Assembly (NCBI RefSeq): GCF_001186125.1
Contig: NW_014040116.1
Location: 42,914-64,041, forward strand
DNA length: 21,128 bases
Reading direction: 5' to 3'
Origin: Sphaeroforma arctica JP610
Taxonomy: Eukaryota; Opisthokonta; Ichthyosporea; Ichthyophonida
Shown one piece after another: positions 8,996-19,467 of the stretch. The notes beneath the pieces were generated by a model. That model was not told the origin of the DNA. It was given only the letters and a program-made list of their open reading frames with translations, and made no database searches. The number at the start of each line of letters is the position of its first letter. Position 1 is the stretch's first letter. Position numbers and translations under genes: made by a program.

Positions 8996-9119
8996 GCATC
9001 TGCTTTGATCTTATCCGGAGGCATACCAACGGCTCAGGACCATCGACGACTTACAGTAGAAATTTCCTTTGAGATGACAATTGTTGACGTGCAATTGTCT
9101 TTGGTGCATTGGTTCTAGT

Positions 9120-11260
9120 AACAATCGCCTCTTTTCACACGCGAAGCTGGAGTTCCTGGCCAGAATTTGTGACTAAGCTAATTGCGACTATCATGTCCAT
9201 CGAAGCGGTACAGTAAGCTCGGCTCCCTCGTATCTTACTCCAACTCACTTGACAACTAGACAACATATGAACTTTGCAATAAAGATATTTAATTCTATAT
9301 ATTGTTCTGTTATTTTTTTCGTGTTTGACTCTTTTAGTCTAATATTTTTAGCTGTTCAATAGGTTGTCCATTTTAACAAGAAGCTTCATCTGCAACACTC
9401 GTTGTGGCGTGTGTATTTCCCTTGCCTTCAATGCTATTTCCCCGTGCTACTTACACGAATTTAACAAATATTCGACTAAGCGCAAACTCGCCACAAGTCT
9501 AAATATTCAAATTTATACGGTATGCACCTTCTCTGTAGTTCAGATACACCTTAACACCTAGACGCCTCTACAATGTCAGCCAGCGCAATTTCAAATCACT
9601 TTTCAAAAGAGTAGACATAAAGCCTTATCATCAAGGTTGCCCTCCAGCAGTGTAAAATCTTGCACAACTTAAATCAACTAATTAAATTTGTGGATTGCTA
9701 GCTTCATGCACGGTTTGAAAAAAAATTATACAGGCGCAAAACAATCTTTTAAAAAATAAATATAAAGCTTTCATGTGAGTGTTCATCATCTATACAGCTT
9801 ATAATTTTTATATTTCCGGTACACTTTCGATATTTATATAAAGTGGAGAATTCAAATACATGCAACTGTAAGATAAGAACAATTGAGTGTTGGGATACGG
9901 CAGTACCAAATTGTGTCATTTTACTATAGTACTTAGAATGTGAAGTGCGAAAGGTTTCCTATCAGGTAGTAGTACTACTATACTTCTCTGAAAGTCTTAG
10001 TTGGAACAGAAGCCCGGACCCGTTAGGTACTCTAAGAAACCGGTAAAACCGGTATATATTCCGAAAGGCGAGCGTCGTTGCGCATTCTATTGTTAATAAT
10101 CACAGATATGGCATCGCATAACAAATATTGAAGCTACACTCAATTCGCACACTATAAGTCATAAAGTCCGCCACAAATCAAATACAAATGTCGAACCACC
10201 TTCAGGATTACAGATAAACCGCTGACTTTTGAGCTAAACAATGGCACAATACATAAACTTTGTCCATACGTATTTTGACCTCATATGCTCTCCATTTTTT
10301 AAATATGGTCATGTGTATAGAAACACCGTACCAACTGATCTGACAGTGGAGATGCAGTGATACACTCGCACAGACAACGCACACAGAAGATATAGTGACG
10401 AATATCCCATTGCACTGAAGCATTAGCAATTTGGCAAACCTGCTGCAGCGGCGCAGCCTACGCCCTACGGCCCTCCGCCGATGTAGTCCATATACACATG
10501 ATACATATTTCACTTTTTTTATTTCCTGGGCTTATATTATTTTACGACAATATCGTTTACTATTGTGATTTTTGTTTCATGACGTTGTTTATTATTTCTG
10601 TCTTTTGTTTAAAAAAAAAAGACAGACAGTAAATGGCGCATTTAGTAAAAATTGTCGAGACTGCTTCACTCTGGAATGACTGTTTACAACAGTGTCGCGA
10701 ACTGTGTCAGTAATGAGTACAAGTAGTGTTCTATATTCTATTCACTATTTGTTGTCGCTTTGTCTTTCGGGGAATATCGTCTTTTCTAAAACTACTGTAA
10801 ATATAGTAGTAGAGCACTAAAGGGCAGTCATGCCGAATCAGTATAATATATCAGACAGTCATCAGACTCCTCATCCCAGGCCTCCGACTCCCACGTGAGA
10901 GTCGAGACTCTCAGGCTGTATTTTTTTGTTTTTTAAAAATATATCATCATAATTCAATTTCATACCAGTTCTCTTTTTTAAAATTCTAGATATACTTCTA
11001 CAGTTTTACTCGCGGAGCATCCAAACTTTGTACTTTTGTGTGTAGCTGTAAGCTGAGTGCTGACCGAGACTCCGGGAGGGTGAGCCGCTGACCCGCTGTA
11101 CTGCGCTCCGGCTGTAGTAGAAAGAGAAGCTTGTACACACTTTTACGTCAGAATTTGCAAGACTTCCCATTGGTACATCACTTTCTGATTACAAATAAAT
11201 TTTAAAACTTTTATTTGGGACAAATCAAATATCGAATTTTGAAAATCTGCACTCGAAACG
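9120..11260. other. AT-rich intergenic stretch
   Basis: No gene supported. Apart from the poly(A) signal at 9278 there are only short chance frames. A hairpin CTGTCTTTT/AAAAGACAG sits around an A10 run at 10599-10625, and a GACTC/CTCTC-rich patch (GAGTCGAGACTC) lies near 10900. Confidence 0.5.
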
Positions 11261-11287
11261 TTGTCCTATCGTTGTAAAAATTGGGCA

Positions 11288-11485
11288 ATGAAACTAGTGA
11301 TAGCCAATCAGAATTCACAAGTGGGTGAACACGCCGCCCAAGTGCTTATGAACACTTGCGATGCCTGCATATGCATAATATATTTTCCGCCTCAAACTGG
11401 TAATGCAACACCTGCATTTGTAGCCACTGTTATAGAGTCTGAAGTTGTTCACTTTACACGTAACGATTTTATACATCCTCGATGA
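11288..11485 (+). CDS. Possible 65-residue small protein, unknown
   Basis: The frame starts at the ATG of MKLVIANQNSQVGEHAAQ and ends at TGA 11483-11485. The amino-acid mix is normal (Cys at the middle, CDACICIIYFPPQ, then Thr/Val-rich) and less biased than expected from the AT-rich surroundings. No TATA box, poly(A) signal or splice sites clearly frame it and I do not recognise it, so a chance frame or exon fragment is equally possible. Confidence 0.18.
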   Translation: MKLVIANQNSQVGEHAAQVLMNTCDACICIIYFPPQTGNATPAFVATVIESEVVHFTRNDFIHPR

Positions 11486-11524
11486 AATAAGAAGTTTTAA
11501 ACAATAACAAACTGAAGTATTTAT

Positions 11525-12112
11525 TATGTATACGTGTGCATTGTTGTACGTTGTTATTAGCATATGAACAATTGATCTGTATATGTGTGTGTTTGTTTTG
11601 TTTTAATTATATCGATATGCATTGTGTTTAGTTGTGATATATGTGTAGTGTGTGTGTTTCTCTTTGACCTCTTGTCTCTATATTAACTCATAATTAATTA
11701 TATGTATACGTGTGCATGCATGAACTTAATTTTGAATGTAATATTATTCGATCTGTACATGTGTGTATTTTATTGTATTTCTTCGATATGTACCGTGCTT
11801 ATTTGTAATATGTGTGTAATGTGTGTTTTTCTCTTTGCTCTTCTGCAAATATAATAATTTGTCTTGGCCCTCTTGTCTCTATGTTAGCTTATATACTCAT
11901 TTATATGTATACATGTGCATGCATGAACTTCATTGTAAAAATGTATTATTTGATCTGTACATTTATATGTTTTATTATATTTCATCGCTATATATTATGT
12001 TTATTTGTGATATTTGTGTAGCGTGTGTGTTTCTCTTCGCTCACTTGTCTCTATATTAGCTCATAAATATTTAGATGTATATATCTGCATGCATGAACCT
12101 AAATATATATAC
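11525..12112 (+). repeat. Tandem repeat, 3.2 diverged copies of a 170-203-bp unit
   Basis: Units begin at 11525, 11701, 11904 and 12074 with TATGTATACGTGTGCAT (GATGTATATATCTGCAT in the last). Shared boxes in order are GCATGCATGAACTT, GATCTGTACATGTGTGT, TTTCTCTTTGCTC and CTTGTCTCTATATTAGCTCA. Copy two carries about 25 extra bases. Divergence between copies indicates an old array. Confidence 0.88.
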
Positions 12113-12133
12113 ATAATTAACAAACTATCGGCC

Positions 12134-12163
12134 ACGTCCCATGGCGGCATGGCCATGGGACGT
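12134..12163. repeat. Perfect 12-bp inverted repeat (hairpin)
   Basis: ACGTCCCATGGC at 12134-12145 and GCCATGGGACGT at 12152-12163, separated by GGCATG. The stem is GC-rich in an AT-rich neighbourhood and directly follows the tandem array. Confidence 0.9.
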
Positions 12164-12169
12164 TCACCA

Positions 12170-14400
12170 TTCACGCAACTATTCAAATTTCCAAAACTTT
12201 ATTTCATAGCCTCCTGAAAATTGAACAAGAAAGCTGTTTGTTTATTATTTGTTTTATAAATTAATATTTTTATAGCGCATACTGACAACTGACACTGTGG
12301 CTGGTGTATTGCGCGCAAACAACAGGACAAAATTCTGACACCGCCCTGACCTGAAAAAGCACCTATCGCTTGTGCAGCCGGTACCAATCGGTTATAAAAG
12401 TTACAATTTAAAAACTTAAACTGATTGAGAAATAAAAGTTTTAGCGTAAAATTTTTTGTTAGTCGTGGACTCATGGTCCACTCGCGCTAACTGATACTGA
12501 CTGTAACTGTACTGTATACTGTGTATAGTGTATAGATTGTAGAACGGAGAAGAACTGTAGAGTTGAGTAGACTGTAGATCAAGTAGACGGTTTATTTTAT
12601 TTTGTTTTTTAAATAATATAAGTTGTATGAGATATTCATTATCCCATAGAATCGATACTCTCGAGTCTCGGCTCTGACTCCAATAGTCTTTCTTTATTCG
12701 TAGAAAGATATTGATGGTTCTATATTCTATAATCTATTGAGACTATAGGTTCACAACTTGTCAACTTCACACTTCACACTCATCACTCATCAGTGAATAC
12801 TGACTTTACTGATACTATTGAATCTAAAATATTATGCTATTATTCTCTCTTTTTTTATCAATAATAATAATAATAATATACTCATATATGTACTGATCAC
12901 TATCAGGGATGGCAGCAAGAAAATGAAATATATATATGTACATAAATACATAATATTTATAAATTGCGACCCTGTATTTTAGCACATGATCCTGTAGTCC
13001 TGCAGTGACCTGTACTGTATTTTACAAATAAAAAGTCTGTCATTCAGCCAATTATTGATCGTTTTGGCTGAAATTAAGACATGATTGGCATCGCATCCCA
13101 AACATTGCAATATGAATCAAAAAAGAATAAAATCCTACTTCCAAATACAATATTTGGATTCATTGAGATATGTCTGGAAATTGAATTTTTGAACAAAAAT
13201 TTGAAAAGTAAATTTGGAAAATTTTCGCACGAGCTACATAAGAACAAAATCCAATTCACCCATGAGCGACGACTGACGAGTACCCATCCAACGCTGACAG
13301 GTTTTGTTACTTTTGTAGGCTGTAGCCAGTAGCTAGCACTAGAGCCAGTAGTCACCTTCCCACCATAGATTTTTACAGTCGGTGCAGTGAATGCACTGCT
13401 GCTGTCAGCCAGTGAGTGACTCAGCGGCAGCCGTCAGCCCTAATTGCTTTCTATTTTTTTAAAAGATACAGCACAAAAATAGTAGACATAACAGTTTTTT
13501 TTCTTAATTTAACAGTTAGTTCTCAACACTCTAGCCTAAATAAAATAAATGTTTTACTCTCTACTCCCATTAGCAGTCGGGGGGAAGTTCAAAGTTGACT
13601 GAAGAAGTTGAAAACAATAACAAGCCTCAGTAGCCTACTCACCATCAACTCTGAGAGTAGGTCATGAAATACGAAGTCATGAACTCCTATTTCGAAAATT
13701 AATTTGAAAAATACCAGGGTTTTTTTATCTCTCTTCCTTTTGACATATGCGTCATGGCGTGTGGAGGACTCGAGGAGTTACTTATAAGAGTTAGGACATA
13801 AGGAGTGAGTCAGGACTCCGGGGAGTGTAGACTGTGGAACTGTGAAGTGTGGACTGTAGTCTATGGAGTGTGGACTGTAGAGTGTAGACTGTAGAGTTTA
13901 TACTGTGGAGTTTTCACTGGAGTGGACTGTGGGCCGTGGGGCTGACGGCTGACAGTGAGTGACAGTGCTGTGGGCCTGTGGCCTGTGGCCTGTGGAAACA
14001 ATATTCGTTGTTTTTTTTTTGTTGATATTGTTTTAAATTATGAATATATTCTCTTTTTATCGCAATTATTCCCGGGGTTCGGTTTACTTCATTGCGCCAC
14101 GCGGGCCAACTTCCCACGCCCTACGACGAAGTCACGAAGTACGAACAACGTATTCTTTTTTGGAACACCAAAAATAATCTACTAGAAATATGCAGAATTA
14201 TCAAATATGCGGCTATTATTCACTCTATGTTTTTTTCTGAACAAACCAAAAAATATATTTGTTCAGTAGGTCTCTCTTCTTGAGAGACTTGACTATTAAT
14301 AAATTCGTAAAGTTGTAGTCCCCCATAGTAAATGCGCACCAGAAGTAGAATTTGTTTTTAGAAAATTTATACGAAGATTCACTCCGCACGTTCTCGGCTG
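12170..14400. other. AT-rich stretch with simple-sequence patches, no gene supported
   Basis: Frames of 60-93 codons exist on both strands (for example 12199-12474 and 13074-13355) but none has a recognisable domain, promoter or poly(A) context. An (AAT)n run lies at 12860-12877. From about 12480 onward words such as ACTGTAGA, GACTC and GTGGACTGTAG recur, most densely at 13820-13990. Confidence 0.5.
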
Positions 14401-14450
14401 CTGGCTCACACAGGGGTAAGGGATTAGTGGGGTATGGAAAATGGACGGAG

Positions 14451-14457
14451 TATATAT
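14451..14457 (+). promoter_or_regulatory. TATA box of the 64-residue gene
   Basis: TATATAT 111 bp before the ATG at 14562. Immediately downstream is the near-palindrome CCGTTCGAAACGG (14461-14473). Confidence 0.5.
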
Positions 14458-14561
14458 GTGCCGTTCGAAACGGATATAGTTTCATTTTTAATACTTCACA
14501 GTGAATAATCACAAATATACTTACATAATATCAACCAAGATAAAATCAAACTAAGATAAAA

Positions 14562-14756
14562 ATGGTGGCCATCAACAGAAGCAACGCCGGAAGCGTCTCT
14601 GCCCAGTACCACGTTACCTTTGGATCAGAAAATGTCCAGGAATTTAACAGATGGGAGCCTGCACACGTCTGCAATGCCCATCCAACCTTGAAGATGAAGA
14701 AAGCCAAGTATCCCCCGGCTATCAGAGCGCGCAGAGGTGCTGGACAACGTCTATAA
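14562..14756 (+). CDS. 64-residue basic protein, unknown
   Basis: The ATG sits in AAAATGGTG, a favourable start context. The peptide MVAINRSNAGSVSAQYHVTF continues through a polar middle (EFNRWEPAHVCNAHP) to a strongly basic end (LKMKKAKYPPAIRARRGAGQ). No signal peptide, membrane segment or known domain. A TATA box 111 bp upstream, a GC-rich coding stretch in AT-rich surroundings, and AATAAA 110 nt after the stop together give a compact single-exon gene like the one at 8696. The basic end could bind nucleic acid, which is only a guess. Confidence 0.55.
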   Translation: MVAINRSNAGSVSAQYHVTFGSENVQEFNRWEPAHVCNAHPTLKMKKAKYPPAIRARRGAGQRL

Positions 14757-14865
14757 GCAACAATCTGGTACGTGTGTATGCTTAAAGCGCATGCGTGTAG
14801 TCTCCGAATGGATACATAGCTGACTATTGGATATAGGAGTTATCTTTTGAGGAGAGTCTCAAGGC

Positions 14866-14871
14866 AATAAA
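14866..14871 (+). terminator. Poly(A) signal AATAAA after the 64-residue gene
   Basis: AATAAA in the context GGCAATAAAAG, 110 nt downstream of the TAA at 14754. Confidence 0.5.
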
Positions 14872-14879
14872 AGAAGTAA

Positions 14880-15933
14880 ATGCAGCTGACTAGCGCAGAT
14901 CAGCTGCACATCGACACTGGTTAATGCATTACATAGTAAATAGGGCTGGCTAAAACCGAATAAACTACATACAATACGATCTCTGAAGCCTTTTACTTAT
15001 AGAGGCTCCCGACTAAACCACTCTGTGCAATGGCAGTCGGGAAATGTAGTGGCTTCGCTATGCGGTTCATTTACGTCTTTTCTTCCAAATTTATTCCACC
15101 GCCTTGTTCATCATTCGCTTTTAGAACGATAGGCACATCAACTCGGGTTGCGCTAAAATTAGCCAGTAAATATCCTTTAAGACTATGAATCCGCAAGTTA
15201 TTAAAATGATAATAACGCACATGGTCAGTGACGTTAATTATGGCACGTGTGAGTAGCACGAAGCATCACTTGCTTCTCAGTTTGTGGACAATGCCATCCA
15301 TCCGCTGAATAACGAGTAAAGATTGATTGTGCTCAATTATCTCCTGTATTTCGCTCTATAAAACATAGTCGACGAGATGTTTCCATGCATTGTAGGTCCA
15401 TGCATGCATCAAAGCGATTGGAACAAAGTCCCCGCCACAAGTATATGCGCGGGGTGTGTTGCGTATCCGTCTGCGAGTGTATGTAAATATAGATTCGGGC
15501 ACTTTTTGGCGCATATTTTCACACCACAGTGTAGCTCAGGATGGACCATTAATTATTTTCTAGTAACTATCAAATCTAGGGGATACAAAAAAAATACAGG
15601 ATGGTATCTTTTTTTGATTAGATAAGTATACTCCTCTGCTGTTATAAATATCCTGTAAATAGGCTGAAGATTGTCTGGTATACACAAGGTAGAGTATGAC
15701 AGAGCCTGGAGCTACAATTGACTCTAGGCTATTTTATCATAATCATGAGAATGTACATTAGGATCCCTTGGGTCTCTCCTCCCTCTCTATGAGAAAGGCA
15801 TTCGGAAAGAGGAGATAGTTCTATCTGTTAATAGATTTTTGTGTAGCTTAATAAAGGGACCGTGGTGGGATGATAGGAGGTCTACAGCAGGGATGGAAAG
15901 ACAGGACTTTTGAAGGAACTCCTCTAGTATTAG
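14880..15933. other. Stretch without supported genes
   Basis: A - strand frame at 15256-15071 (VTDHVRYYHFNNLRIHSLKG and onward, to TAA) reads like protein but begins right after an in-frame TGA with no ATG or clear acceptor; it may be an exon or element fragment. Nothing else recognised. Confidence 0.4.
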
Positions 15934-16082
<149 letters not shown>

Positions 16083-16089
16083 TACACAA

Positions 16090-18010
16090 TTGAACACAGA
16101 TTCCCCACATATATCTCAGAACCTCTTTAAAAAGAACTGGGTCTAAATTTCCGACACAAGATTTCAATGGAAACGTATCTTTTTGACCCGCTTTAAAGGG
16201 AAAGAAGTAAATATACCACAACGGACGTCAGACTAGTACCATGACAGTCTATCCTAAAGAATACCTAGGCCCTAGCTAAATAAACACACTCGTGGAGATA
16301 AGACCTCGAAAGGCTCGAATCCTCGATATACCTTGAGTAGTCGGGTGTCCTTGTCCTACTACAGCATATTTTAGAGAAAACGACTTCAATCAATATTAGG
16401 CGTCATACTCAGCATTCTGAAAATTGAAATAATGATAATAATTTCCTCAACATGTGTCTAATTTTCAGAAGGCAACAAGCATATCCTCGTGTTATTTCTA
16501 TTTTGAAGTATCGGTTACCATGGGTACTCGCTACTACTCAGCAAACACGCCCTCGGGCCTATACTTTACAGTTTACAGTCCTACTGCTCTACAGCCGCCT
16601 ACAGCCTACGTAGGCGGTAGGCTACAGGTCAGGGGCCATGAAGTGCCAAGTGCCAACCTGAACTATGAACCCTATTTTTTTCTTTAAAAAAACCAACTGT
16701 CACCCACTCACCCACTCAGGCCTACAGTGCCCAGTGCCCCAGTTGCCAGTGCCCTACACTCCTACAGGCTACAGGCCTACAGACTGGCAATTTGGCCTCG
16801 CCAACTTGCTCTTAGAATATACTTTTTTAGTCTCTCAAGAGAGTAGAGAGAGAATATCGGCCTCTTGGGGCTTCTACAGACTGGCTACAGGTTAAAAAAT
16901 AAAAATATACTTTCTTGGCAATAGGCTAATTTTAAAGACTTCTACTATATAAAAAAATGGATACATAGATAATAAAACTATTTTTTAATAGTCAAATATA
17001 TATATCAGAGAGGTCAGGGGTCAGCAACCGGGCAGGCTATGCAGGCGGTAGGCCGGTAGGGCAGTGAGCCAGCCATCTTGAGGCCCGAGTCCTGAGCCGC
17101 TGCCCGCCTGACCGACTGTACGGGCTGAGGCCTGAGGGCTGAGGCCTGAGGGCTGAGGCCTGAGGGCTGAGGGCTCTGGGCCTGAAGTGAACTACACACA
17201 GTGAACTTCGTCTGAATCGACAGGTCACTACCAATCATAATTCACCAAGAGCACTGCAGCAGGCCTAGGGCCCCAACCCCCAGGGCCCAGGCCACCCAGA
17301 TCAAGCACTCTGTAAGTCTGGACTCTGGAGCTGGAGTCTGGACTCTGGACTCTGGACTCTGGAGAGTGGAGATTGGGCCTCGGCCCTCTCTCTGCCCCAG
17401 TCTCAGGCTGGTCTCTCACACTTAGTCTGCCGTCTCTGGACTCTCTATGGGTACATCGACTGTAGAGTGTAGAGTGTAGACTGTAGACTGTAGAATTAGA
17501 CTGTAGTAGACAGTGTAGAGTACTACTCTCTCTACTCTAGAGTAGAGTGAGAGAGTGCAGACTGCAGTGGTGAGTCCCTCAGACTTGTGACTTGTGACTT
17601 GTGAGTGGTGAGTGGTGACTGACTGACTGGGGTAATTGCCTGATTGGTGAATGATGATATGATAGAATTTATAAAGTCATAGATCATTGGTCATAGTGCT
17701 TTTATCTATTTTGTTTTCTCCTTGTGTGTATGTACATAGAGCAACAATTTCTAGAGATTTTTAGTAATAATAGTTGTCACTACTAGAATCGGTACTCTAC
17801 TCTTCAATTTTTATTTTTAAAAATATACAAAATATTATTGATGTAAGACCCAGCCAGGCTAGTACCGAACTGTGACCCTTATCGGTCATCAAGATGTGAT
17901 AAAATGAACCGCTGTCAATCGCCACAGCCCCAGCCCTCGTGGGCTGTAATGCCCGTGCCCCAGTCCGAGGCCGGGCCCTAGTATATGGCCAAAGTCCCTG
18001 ATGTTCTGAG
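16090..18010. repeat. Cryptically simple intergenic region
   Basis: Two word families dominate: CCTACAG/GGCCTACAG at 16560-16790 and 17030-17180, and ACTCTGG/GTAGACTGTAGAG at 17310-17640. Local tandem repeats: GGGCTGAGGCCTGA about 3.5 times at 17122-17173 and a 7-bp ACTCTGG repeat within 17317-17372. Palindromes: CTCTACTCTAGAGTAGAG at 17530-17547 and CCGCCTAC/GTAGGCGG at 16595-16617. No gene seen. Confidence 0.7.
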
Positions 18011-18015
18011 TCCCC

Positions 18016-18137
18016 TTTTGCTACGTAAAGTGGACACTTAACATCAGTATAATAAACCTGACCTACGACACCTTGTCCGATAAGTTCGCCTAGTCTTACA
18101 ATTATACTGATGTTGTGTCCACTTTACGTAGCCAAAA
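18016..18137. mobile_element. Long-arm hairpin, MITE-like
   Basis: The arm at 18016-18053 matches the reverse complement of 18101-18137 over about 37 bp, with one extra G and one 2-base gap. The central 17 bp CTACGTAAAGTGGACAC is perfect. The spacer is 47 nt. The size (122 bp) and architecture suit a very small foldback/MITE element or a remnant of terminal inverted repeats. No convincing target-site duplication was seen. Confidence 0.6.
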
Positions 18138-18138
18138 A

Positions 18139-19005
18139 ATGGAGTTCGTGAGGCGCTGCAGGGAAGCACCCGGCAACGTCAAAGAGCATGAGGGGTCGAG
18201 GCCTTGGCAACACGTCACACGCCTCAACAAAATCCCAGAACCGCTCCGTGCATTCAAGAACAAGTGCAATCGCCTGGCGTATGACGACAAAAACTAACTT
18301 TATATAAGGGGTGGAGGTCGACATCCGCTGAAGCCGGGTGTAACCCCCCCCCCCCCCCCCCACCCTCCTGGTATACAGAGACAGAAGAATCCCCAGCTTG
18401 TCGTCTGGGAAGCAGAGATATGTACTGCTAACCATAAGCGGGGCCTTATTGAGCCCAGCGACAACTTCAGTACAATCCTCTCCTCTGCTGTTCTAGCGCG
18501 TAGGAGCCCTTGCGTAGAACCGAAATAGGCCAACTACATCCGCTATCTTCCCGACTACACCGTCGCCAGCGAGAACTTCGATATCTACCCCTACCCGATG
18601 GCGACGAAAGAAGAATGCCTGGGCCACCTTCGCAGTGCCGATATCAGGTCCTGTGTAGACATCGCCTGCAGTCTCAACCAGTAAAAGTATATTAAACGAT
18701 CAAGGGGCTACTTAACCTGGATTACATCAGGAAGACAGATCTGGCAGCCCATCGTTGGTGTCTTCGGGGCCAAGGTGATGACTTTCACCCTCCAGCAGGT
18801 CCTCGACCACTTATTTCGGGACATGCGCCAGCAACTCAATCACTATGTAGATGATGGCGGTATGAGGGACTCAAGTCCCACCTCCGATGCTCACCACTAG
18901 ATCGCCATGGACACATACACCGACATTGCCTGGCGGCATAACATCCGCCTGCGGTTCTCAAAACCCGCCTCCGGTCAACTAAAATATCAAGATCAAATGA
19001 AATAA
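18139..19005 (+). pseudogene. Ty3/gypsy-like pol remnant, reverse transcriptase region
   Basis: One reading frame stays recognisable for 289 codons with in-frame stops only at 18295 (TAA), 18526 (TAG), 18682 (TAA), 18898 (TAG) and 19003 (TAA), and no visible frameshift. Landmarks in family order are: HKRGLIEPSDNFS near 18436 (the G-I-x-P-S motif at the RT start), YPYPMATKEECLGHLRSADI (18586 onward), VGVFGAKVMTFTLQQVLDHL (18748 onward) and the catalytic YVDD at 18844-18855. NIRLRFSKP then matches the stretch before the thumb. The YVDD Asp pair is intact but the stops make the copy non-coding under the standard code. The portion before about 18360 is unassigned. An 18-base C run (18344-18361) lies inside. 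Confidence 0.8.
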
Positions 19006-19009
19006 CACA

Positions 19010-19255
19010 TTGGATTTTAATTGTATTTAAAATATTCCGCATGTCGTTATGGAAAACCATACCCGGCGCAAAGTACGTGAGCATGGGCAAGTGGTCAGCC
19101 CACGCGTTTAAGTCATGGTGATTAGCCGTGATAACCATCTTGTCCTTGTGAAGGTCGAAAGCTAGGTACATAGTCTCTTGGTCAGTGACATGGTATCGCC
19201 GTTGTGCAGGGTTAAACTTGGAGCTGCGGTACGAGGCAGGCCAAAGGCGATCCAC
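19010..19255 (-). pseudogene. RNase H first half of a Ty3/gypsy-like pol, inverted
   Basis: Read on the - strand from 19255: PASYRSSKFNPAQRRYHVTD, then QETMYLAFDLHKDKMVITAN and HHDL. This matches the Ty3/gypsy RNase H pattern (P-x-x-Y-x-S-R-K-x-x-x-A-x-x-x-Y, the conserved Glu, then the D/H-H-x-x-L strand). It faces the reverse transcriptase piece and the RNase H end on the other strand. A 16-bp perfect palindrome, ACATTATTAATAATGT (19254-19269), marks its outer edge. No frameshift or stop is seen over about 80 residues. Confidence 0.7.
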
Positions 19256-19320
19256 ATTATTAATAATGTATCAATGGATGCGGGGGTTGCATAGTGGTTT
19301 GTCTGTGGGTATTGAAACGA

Positions 19321-19464
19321 TGGAGCGTCTCTCTATACGTGAGGTATATGGAGGTGTCGACGTGGTGCTTCTTATGGGGTGGACATTCGGTCTACCTCCG
19401 CCATATCCCAGGTAAGTTTAACTATTGTGCCGACATGCCGTCCCGAGGGCCACATGCCCTGGAC
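19321..19464 (+). pseudogene. RNase H end of Ty3/gypsy-like pol
   Basis: GGHSVYLRHIPGKFNYCADM followed by PSRGPHALD is the typical end of the Ty3/gypsy RNase H domain (H-I-P-G-K-x-N-x-x-A-D-x-x-S-R). It is on the + strand in the same frame number as the reverse transcriptase piece and stops at TAA 19465. An alternative frame just upstream (RLSIREVYGGVDVVLLMG) may hold the preceding residues, which would mean one frameshift near 19375. Confidence 0.75.
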
Positions 19465-19467
19465 TAA

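Noticed and set aside
7385-9118. Nuclear code with TAA/TAG read as sense
   Set aside because: The secure NSD exons (about 496 codons with many CAA/CAG) contain no in-frame TAA or TAG, and AT-rich DNA favours TAR stops by chance; decay or splicing explains the cases better.
10208-10513. 101-codon - strand frame
   Set aside because: Starts with GTG, has odd composition, and lacks promoter, poly(A) or splice context; a chance frame is likely.
12199-12474. 91-codon - strand frame
   Set aside because: No recognisable domain or signals; AT-rich composition explains Phe/Leu/Lys/Asn content.
13074-13355. 83-codon + and 93-codon - frames overlapping
   Set aside because: Mutually exclusive frames of similar quality, no start context, no domain.
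16260-16345. tRNA-like B-box GGCTCGAATCC
   Set aside because: No matching A-box at the right distance and no acceptor-stem pairing found by eye.
19185-19415. 76-codon + strand frame over the RNase H area
   Set aside because: Its first part is the antisense of the better supported - strand RNase H piece; only the part near 19330-19375 may belong to the element.
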